Assembly (NCBI GenBank): GCA_022496805.1
Contig: CM040090.1
Coordinates: 8,736,001 to 8,800,000 of the forward strand
Length of the DNA stretch: 64,000 nt
Reading direction: 5' to 3'
Origin: Pohlia nutans
Lineage: Eukaryota > Streptophyta > Bryopsida > Bryales > Mniaceae
Shown here: one piece after another, positions 56,548 through 64,000 of the stretch
Layout of the letters: each line of letters begins with the position of its first letter
Position numbering within the stretch: the stretch's first letter is position 1
Notes under the pieces: model-generated
Database searches by the model: none
Told to the model about the DNA's origin: nothing
What the model saw: only the letters and a program-made list of their open reading frames with translations
Program-made: the position numbers and the translations under genes

Positions 56548-56897
56548 ACGTCAAAGCAAGCCCCATGGGCTTAGTAAAAAGGAATAGTTGGAGAAAAAAG
56601 TTTCATTTCTCAACCAAATCAAGCGAGACTTGTTGCGTTGGAAAGCTACTGAAAAAGCGATCTAGATTCCAAATTTTCGCCTCATTTGAGAGATTGTGGA
56701 ATCGTTGGTAAGCAATTAAAGTTATCAAATTGAACAAGTTTTGAGGTTGGGGCAGCTGAAGTTCAGCAGTGCCGCAGTGCTACAGTGCAAGCCAGCAGTG
56801 CACTGCAGAGCCGTTTTTGGGCTATTTTTTTTTTTTTTTTCCCCAAAAAAATTAGATTCCTTCCGGGATGCCCCATTCAGGCCCTCTTGACGTTTAA
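56544..56897. mobile_element. TTAA-bounded element, 354 bp (second of three joined)
   Basis: It starts TTAAACGTCAA and ends TTGACGTTTAA, a perfect inverted repeat of 11 bp. It shares a TTAA with the neighbour on each side. It contains a CAG/GTGC-rich stretch and a poly-T run near 56825-56840. Confidence 0.7.
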
Positions 56898-58112
56898 CCC
56901 CTAAAGGACCGGAGTGTTTTTCCTCCAAAAACACTCCAATGCTGCCATTTTTACTCCTCCATGCAAAAAATCCAAAAAAATGTTATTTTTTACCTTCTAA
57001 CCGTAAGATCTTGTCCTAAACTATTTGAAAAACATACACAACAAATTTCGTTCATTTTGACCGCACGGATTGCAAGATAATTGCGTTTGATGGAAAAAAA
57101 CACCCCAAAAAAACACATGCCCGAAAAGTTCAGATGCGTTTGACCACATCTACATCAAAAAAACCTCACTACCGAAACTTGTCGCACTTCACTTTCACAT
57201 TCTATATGATGTTACTTAGTTGTGTACCAATTTTCGTTGCGTTTGGAGATGTTTAGGATGTTGAATAACACCTTGTATTTGTTGGGGGTTTAAAAGTTCA
57301 GAAAAGACTATATGTTTTTGGAATTGCAATATTTTCGACTTTCTTTATTTAAAATACAAATCCGAGCGGTGAAACACAAGTGCATTCCACCCTCTACAAA
57401 ATGGCGAAAAAAAATTTGAAAAAAAAAAAATCTCCAAGTTTTAGAAGACATGTAGCACATTTTCTAAGAATTTTGGGGGTTAGGGGGGAAATAAAGGGTG
57501 GAGGAAGGGAATTGAAGTGCCAACCCATTCCATTGTTCATGACCCCACTAACATACTGCCACGTGGCAGTCCCTCATTGAACGATTTTTATTTTTTATTT
57601 TTCAAAATAATTTTATTTTTCAAAATTTTAAATAATATTTTTAATTATGAAATTGAACTTTTAGTTTAAAATAATATTTTTAATTTAAAATAATACTTTT
57701 CAGTTAATAATAATAATTTTTTTAATAAAAATTTAATTTTTAATTTTTTAAAAATATATTTAAAATTTTTTAAAATTTTATTTTTAAAATTTTTTTATGA
57801 GCTTGGAAAACGGGGTGGTCTTCTGCCCCTACAGTCCACCCCATTTTCCACACACCGCCCATCTTGATGCCCCCCCCTAAAATTCAACTATTTCTCTACT
57901 GCCCCGCTGCCCTTACTCCCGAAAAAAACACATTCCCCTCATAACTTTCACATACAGTGTCGGAATTCGAAAAAAAAAGAATCCCCATTTTTGTGGCACA
58001 CTGGGGAATCTACTATTAAATTTCCTTCAAAATTCGATTAAAAATGTGTTCACCGGAACCTACCCGATTCTCTAAATGTCCTAGTTAGGACACATGGTCC
58101 TTTAGGGGTTAA
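56894..58112. mobile_element. TTAA-type MITE, 1.2 kb (third of three joined)
   Basis: It starts TTAACCCCTAAAGGACC and ends GGTCCTTTAGGGGTTAA, a perfect 17-bp inverted end including TTAA. It is the longest TTAA element in the window. The interior has A+T-rich low-complexity DNA (57590-57800) and no transposase-like frame. Confidence 0.8.
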
Positions 58113-58894
58113 GGGATAATGTGCAGTGCTCCTGAAAACACTTGCCCCAAAACTCTAAGCACAGAAATGCGAGATGTGACGTGATCTGATGTGCAGAACC
58201 CCGCAATGGGAAGATGCAAAACTTGAGAACATATTGTAGGGCCAAAGAAAACTAAAGCTTCAACTTCACACTTCCCAGCCTACCTGCAAGCAAGATTATT
58301 AGTTTGAAAACTAGGTTGACCCATACCAGAACCCGGCACAACCATTCTCATACTGGAACCGTCATGGGGAGCGTGTGTACGTGCATGCACACCCTGCATT
58401 AGGTAGAAACAAAGCCCGGCACAACCATTTTGATGGTAGAACCGTCATGCACCACTGTGCGATAAAAGGAAATGTTAAGGTTAGATCGCATTCACTACTG
58501 TACTGCACATACCGACGCTGATGAGAACTCGAACACTATGTTACCGACCCTGAATGCAACCCCCTAAAGCCACTAAGCTTCCAAAAAATCAAAGCATTTT
58601 ACAGAGATGTTCAAAAAAATTGCCTGTAAACAACACTATTCGCCAAATGGTTACCTCAATAACAATTACAGGGTTGAAAGCAACCGCAAAATCATGTTAC
58701 ATTCGAATCATATTAGTTCTTTTCTGGGCATTACTTTGGCATCAAGCTACTCAAAAAACACTAGTCATCTGAGACATATCGAGCAGTTTCTAAAGCGGTG
58801 CACCAGAGAGGTAAGAAACAGATGGCATTCCAGGTAGCTTGTCTTGTCCACACAAAAACCGACATTGTGAAGGCGCACACATGATCGATCACCT
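58113..58894. other. 3' flank of SmG gene and intergenic DNA
   Basis: About 58325-58360 and 58410-58450 are short direct copies (CCCGGCACAACCATT, GAACCGTCATG). No gene is seen. Confidence 0.4.
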
Positions 58895-59456
58895 CTACCT
58901 CACAACAGCTTCCAGAGCTTCGATCATGACTACACTGTTTCCTCGTATGACCTGCCACACACAAGACAATCGCTCAGCTCACCACAAAAACATGTTCCTA
59001 TCTAGGTATGTATGTACAAAGCACACGAGTCAATGAGAACTCAAAAAATCAGAGAAGGGGCCTCACCACCATGCCGATCTCATTCTTGTCTGCACCGTTG
59101 ATCTCAACGGTGTTGTCCAGCACAAGATTCATAAACTGGTCAAACCCACGCAACACTCCAACCACGTTCCTGCCGGCATTGAGCTTGACTGCAAAAAAAA
59201 AAAAATCGATAATCGGACCTCTTTCCAAATAAGTTTCACATGATGCAAACCAAAGTAGATATGAAAACATTTACCGGGTTTCCCTATACTGCAGTGAAAA
59301 GCTCTGAAACCAACAGGTCGTTAAAATTTCTACTGCAAATAAAATAATATTACGACAGGTGACAAAAGAGAACGTAATAATCGCAAGACAACACTTACTG
59401 TTCAGCTTCTTGTCCATGTACTTCTTCAAATCCGGAGGCTGGCCAGACTTGCTCAT
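58895..59456 (-). CDS. SNRPG: Small nuclear ribonucleoprotein G (SmG), spliceosome core
   Basis: Exons 59456-59399, 59188-59067 and 58951-58895 on the minus strand join in phase to 78 aa, the normal size. SmG is one of the seven Sm proteins that form the ring on U1, U2, U4 and U5 snRNAs. It shows the N-terminal helix [12 protein letters not shown], the Sm1 motif with [20 protein letters not shown], and the Sm2 motif [18 protein letters not shown] precedes Sm2 in the third exon junction. The start fits the family N-terminus MSKSGQPP. SmG (not LSm7) is chosen for the short N-terminus and the VLDNTVEI and IGMVVIRGNS wording. The donor after GMV could also be placed three bases upstream. A 5'UTR intron is likely. 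Confidence 0.95.
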
Positions 59457-60110
59457 GGTGAAAGAGAGGCGGGGTTAATTCCTTCAAACTGATTTCTGCA
59501 AACAAACGGCAGAGCTGGTTAGTAGAGTGGCGCACCCTCACATATGACAAAACCCTAGCGATTAGGGTTTGTGATAAGACTTAGGGATGATATCCTTTGG
59601 TGATTACAGTTACACTAAGGGTCAGCTAATCTACGAGACTCCCAAGCGCAGTACATTCGTTATCATCTCTGCTTCCTAAACCCTAAACCTCCGTGACAAC
59701 AATAACAGAAACGCAAACTAATTACAAACTGAGACAAGAAACACGCACGATTCCATAATAATCCTTATTTTGATACCAGAAGTGCAAACAGCACGATAGC
59801 AAGCTCCACCGAAACGTAACAACTGAACATCCATGCACGGCGAAAAAAAACACGGAATACGCATGAGAAAGCATGAAAAAAATGAAAGAAAGATGAAAAG
59901 AAAGGATGGCGAACTCACCGGGATGAGCAAACCGAAAACGCGCGAGGAAACGAAAAAAAGCCAGTACCACAATGCCGCAGCGGAGGACGATCAAGCCAGC
60001 GCCACAAACGCCGCTTGCAACAGAAACGCCAGACTTTCGAGAGGGAAAGCTCTCCTGTAGGGCTTCGTATCGCGGGTATAGGACCCCACGAATCGGACGG
60101 TTACAAGTCC
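59457..60110 (-). promoter_or_regulatory. SmG leader with probable 5'UTR intron and promoter
   Basis: On the minus strand a strong donor (GTGAGT) begins at 59918. A TTTGCAG acceptor ends at 59496, 40 bp before the ATG. This predicts a 423-bp 5'UTR intron, with a GC-richer non-coding first exon upstream, ending at 59919 and beginning before about 60110. The open frames here are leader sequence, not protein. Confidence 0.6.
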
Positions 60111-60164
60111 ACAAAACGTGCAATTACCGTGGGTTCAAAAATAGTGTTCAAAATCTCAAATATA

Positions 60165-60399
60165 TTAACCCCTAAACGTCCCATGGAGATAGTATATACG
60201 CTGTCCTATAATTGGAATTTTCTACCAACAAGAAACTTTGAATTGGGATCTCAATAGCTCACTTGAACTGCATTGATCAAAATTCCAATTTCTCTTTTGA
60301 ACTCAAACTCAATAATGGTGTGGATTCATTTCAAATACAATCAAAATACAATGTATTCTACTGGTCGCAAAGGCACGTATTCAGACGTTTAGGGGTTAA
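60165..60399. mobile_element. TTAA-type MITE, family F, inverted copy
   Basis: It starts TTAACCCCTAAACGTCCC and ends CAGACGTTTAGGGGTTAA; 235 bp. It is the reverse complement of the element at 48454-48695 along nearly the whole length. It lies directly upstream of the SmG leader. Confidence 0.85.
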
Positions 60400-61779
60400 A
60401 GGAATTCGTAAAGTCGTAAAATCTTTGGATTCCAGTACTACATCAGAAAAGTTGGGCTAGACTATTTTGGTGCCATTTTGACACCAAAAGGCATTTATGT
60501 CATTTTAGTATAATTTTATCCATATTGGGTTGGTATGGAGGTTGGCACCAAATTATCTTAAATGCATTTCAATGTGTCGGGTTCCAAAAATAAAAACCAT
60601 ATGAGTTTTATTTCCGAAAGCAAATTTAGGTGACTAGGATTGGCCCTATATTAAGGCGCACCACTGGGGAGGCGCTAGAGCCAGTTCAAAATTAGACCAC
60701 ATGATTGGATTACTACATTGCCAAGGTTTGAACCTTGCACCTTACAGGCTTCTAATCCTAACCCGACACAGATGGCATATTCTCGGGGAGTTCACTGCAA
60801 TAATATTAGAAAACAACGTGCGGGAAAATATAGGTTAATTTATATTCACAAAAGGAAAAACTTAGAATTTTCTTAGAAGTAATATAGGTTAGTATGTATG
60901 ATAAAATGTGTATTATAAATAATATAGGCTTGACATAAACAACGCAAATTTATTAAATATTTGTTAAAATATACCGTAGGAGTTAAGGATCCTAGGTTTT
61001 TTTTTGAAATAGGGTGTCCTCTGTGTTCAAAGGCGGGAAGATTTTGGATGAAAACTACATCGATTGAGTTGAAAAAATGGGATATCAAAGGCGTGCATTG
61101 TTTGTTGGTTATATACTAGTGTTTTTAAAACCTAGGAATTGTTTTGCAAGATGAACATGGCATCTTTCATTTGCTATGAAAGGTTTTGCTAGTGTTTTTA
61201 AGTGCTAGAAACAATTTCTCAAGATAAATTAAAGGAGTTTTGGTTGGTCTTGTGTCTGTCTGCTCCAAGCAAGATGTTGTAGTATTAACTCTTACTGTAC
61301 CCTTCTACATTATTGCATGGACCCTCTTTTTGCTTGCTCTGTTGTTGGTGTGTTTTTTGTTTTTGTTTTTTGACACTTAGTACCGTTCTATTTAACTGTG
61401 CGTGTAAGTTGATTGAGGAACATGGGCTGATTTTGTTGTCTCTTTTGTTGTTTGAAAATGTTTATGAACACTCTTAATGTAAGACCTTGTTGTGCCTTGG
61501 ATTTTGGTGACTTAGTACTTTGAATGCTCATGAACCCTTTAGAGCAAAATCAAATAATTATAATGAACATACCTAGCTTTAAATTAGAGCTTCATAAAAT
61601 TTAAAAGTAATTATAGGGTCATTTAAAAAACAAGAAATTAGCAAATTATATAATAATACGGTACAAAAAATTAAGAATGGATAATTAAATACCCCTTGAA
61701 TAAATACCTTTGTCACGCAGGTGTACACATATATACATGTCTAGTGAACTCCCCGAGAAAAGTCCTCACCCCTCTTGAA
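60400..61779. other. Intergenic DNA, no gene seen
   Basis: About 60645-60795 is GC-richer and holds CAAGGTTTGAACCTTG, a near-palindrome resembling a Pol III B box on the minus strand; it is possibly an old SINE. 61140-61530 is T/G-rich and shows no exon. Confidence 0.35.
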
Positions 61780-62326
61780 ATTTGGAGAATTGCAAAGATG
61801 CATTATCAAATGCAACTAGGAGGGATATCTTGAATTTGATGTATAAATAAAAGTTTTACATTATGAATTTTAGATTCTATTCATACGATTAGATCTTTGA
61901 TTACTATCACCAATATCTTGTATAAAATTTAAAACTGAAAACTCAAAATTCTTTTGTAATTTGATTATGAATAATATGATATTGACAATCTCTAGATGAA
62001 ATTTGTTGTGGTGGGCTGAAATGCAATACTCCAAATTCAGTGATTTTTAGAGATTTTTTGGTTGTTTAATTTTATGAGTTGATTTTTTCAAACGCACTTT
62101 TGAATTCAAATCATAGAAGTTTTTGATAAATCGTTGCAACATGAAATAAAGCATTAATTTCTCACAAGCCATTTCCTTTCTAATTGGTTCACACATGCAT
62201 AAAGTCAACTTTCCATAAAATCTACTATATAAACTTTAGTCTTCAAAATGAATACAACAAATGAAAAAACGGGAAGTACCTTTGTGCACCAGGTCAAAAA
62301 CGTTTGGTAGGACAAGTAGGGGTTAA
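61780..62326. mobile_element. TTAA-type MITE remnant, family D
   Basis: The interior resembles 29060-29500 and 1850-2240 (ATTTTAGATTC, ACCAATAT, GATTTTTAGAGAT-TTTTGG-TG). The right end reads AAGTAGGGGTTAA at 62314-62326. The left terminus is not clear. Confidence 0.5.
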
Positions 62327-64000
62327 GTAGTAAAAGGAAATTTCTTATTATCGGTGTAGGAGACATCAGCACGATTTTTCTAATTTGTTGTAAAATAGTT
62401 ATTGATGAAGTCTTAAATGATAAGTTCATTTCCAAGTGATGTTCATTTGGTTTGAAAAGACACACATATCATCCTTTGGGCTAAAATTGACAACCTTTGA
62501 GCTATAATTGATCTTTTGGCTCTTTGAATTATTTTTTAATATCCTTAAAAATTCACAAGCTAGTTGAAATATTTTGTGAAGCTCTTAAAATGATAATAAA
62601 AATGTGGTTTATCATTGGCAAATGAATTTTGATCTCATGTAGCCTTCAATAGTACTCAAATTGTTATAAAATATAAGTTTTTATATACAGTCACCGGTCA
62701 AAAGTTTTCATCACTTCCTTCTAAATGAAAAATGAACATGAAAATTGATAAAATTAGAATCTTGAAGTGAGATTTAGACAAGTTGAAGAATAGAAGATAC
62801 TCTAAAAAACCATATATATGAGTTTTGACAAAGAAATATTTCATTTTGAACAATTTTTTACTTTAAATTCAAACCCATTTTTTGACCTACTTAATTCAAA
62901 CATATGTGGTAACATATTTTCTTACTTAAAGGATAAAAATATCATTATAAAAGGAATGAGGATATTTTTTAGAATCATGTACAAATAAGAACATGAATTT
63001 TAAAGCATTATTGATTAAAATATCAAGTTTTGAAGTTTCAAATCCAAAGTTGCTTAAATTTTAATCCATTTTATTTTTAATTTCATATCTTATACAAAAA
63101 GTCTCAAAATATTGAAATTTGTCATTAAACTATTAAAGTAGGCTCAATTATGTCACCAACACACTTTGCAGTTCTAAATTTGGATAATTTATCACATGTA
63201 GTGTCATATCGAAATTTCAAATTTTGTAGTGTTGCTGCCTTTGTAAGAGATAGTGTTAAAAACTATTGACTAGTGACTATATAATGGAGTACAACAATAA
63301 TTTGATTCTTTTTTTTCATTTGTACTCCCACAAAAGATTAAAAGAATAAAAGATTTGTGAGCCAAATTGGGACATGTTGTAGTATACAAGATGCACTACT
63401 CATACATATGAGTTTCAACTGAAAAATTATATATTTGTGATCTATTTTAAATTAAATTAACCAAAACAATTGATTTTGAATCCTCAAAACAATTATCACT
63501 TATGATGTATTAAGAAATTAACAAAGAGTTTGTAAACTCTTATTAGAATCAAATACAAAAAGAATTGTGGTTTTTGGGGCCTTTTGAGTATAATTCAAGC
63601 AAATTTTTTCATATCTTAAAATCCTATTGAGTAAGTCCAAAAATCATTTCACAATTATTAAAATTTTAATCCACACTCTATTGTCTTTCCAATGTACTTT
63701 ACGTTTTGTGATTTGATATATTTTTAGCCTACATGAATTTCTCAAAGTTCAAGGTGGCTACACTCCACTTTCAATAGTGTATTGCCAAGCTCTATAAGAT
63801 AGACATCTAATTTGGAAAATTTCATATAATATTGAAGGAAATATAGAAAGTTAATCAAAATTAATAAATTGTGGGAACTTATATTGTTTTCAATGTTAAG
63901 TTGTGATTGTGATGATTTTGGATTTTTGATATTACATTGCAAATATTTATGAGATGCACATGATGTTTTACATATTTTGAAAAAAAAATCTTATAGAATT
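62327..64000. other. A+T-rich intergenic DNA to the window edge
   Basis: Very A+T-rich with only short frames. I see no gene, RNA or bounded repeat. Confidence 0.45.

Noticed and set aside
59722..60123. 134-codon minus-strand frame upstream of SmG
   Set aside because: It runs through the predicted 5'UTR exon and a strong GTGAGT donor and has no recognisable domain, so it is taken as leader and promoter.
3851..60399. CCCTAAA at the ends of the TTAA elements looks like the plant telomere repeat
   Set aside because: Each end has a single copy only, set in TTAACCCC, and other families use CCCTTTAR. No tandem telomeric array is present, so interstitial telomere DNA is unlikely.
60700..60780. tRNA-like sequence (B-box word on the minus strand)
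   Set aside because: There is no cloverleaf and no A box at the proper distance. It may be an old SINE piece but not a tRNA gene.
1..64000. CRISPR arrays, operons, bacterial ribosome binding sites, rRNA genes
   Set aside because: None seen. The gene structure is eukaryotic throughout.

Overview
The window is A+T-rich nuclear DNA of a land plant. Every gene is interrupted by GT-AG introns. The gene set is a plant Golgi-type glycosyltransferase, mitochondrial ALDH6B, a plant secondary-product UGT, an A-type cytochrome P450, a plastid-type YrdC relative and SmG. Low gene density, long repeat-filled introns, and a six-exon UGT beside an intron-split QueC-like gene suggest a bryophyte, lycophyte or fern rather than an angiosperm. 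I cannot name the species.

Layout: 1-10,050 is repeat-rich with no gene I can support. 10,051-17,587 (+) is a 14-exon glycosyltransferase gene (1,121 aa). It converges on 18,892-21,385 (-), a 3-exon methylmalonate-semialdehyde dehydrogenase gene (567 aa). 23,503-34,973 (-) is a UGT (509 aa) whose six small exons lie in 11.5 kb of repeat-filled introns. Its 5' flank holds about four tandem 230-250 bp units, each with a TATA-like box. 40,804-44,392 (-) is a 7-exon QueC-like gene (210 aa). It is divergent from a 5-exon P450 gene at 44,606-49,234 (+, 524 aa), with 213 bp between the two ATGs. 50,073-51,404 (+) is a broken plastid YrdC/Sua5-like gene. 51,405-58,894 is repeats. 58,895-59,456 (-) is SmG (78 aa) with a likely 5'UTR intron. 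60,100-64,000 is A+T-rich repeat DNA.

The main non-genic signal is a large set of non-coding elements, about 185-1,220 bp long. They are bounded by TTAA and start with CCCCTAAA or CCCTTTAR, with the complement at the other end. They fall into at least six families with unrelated interiors, and several are joined end to end by a single shared TTAA. Termini and apparent TTAA target sites resemble piggyBac-type MITEs. Other repeats include PIF/Harbinger-like and hAT-like MITEs, a tiny LINE tail with its target duplication, a GC-rich multi-hairpin repeat in two inverted copies, and foldbacks.

The genes do not form a pathway. The close divergent QueC-like/P450 pair is the only obvious candidate for shared regulation. 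All exon models were built by eye from splice sites, phase and family similarity; no search was run.
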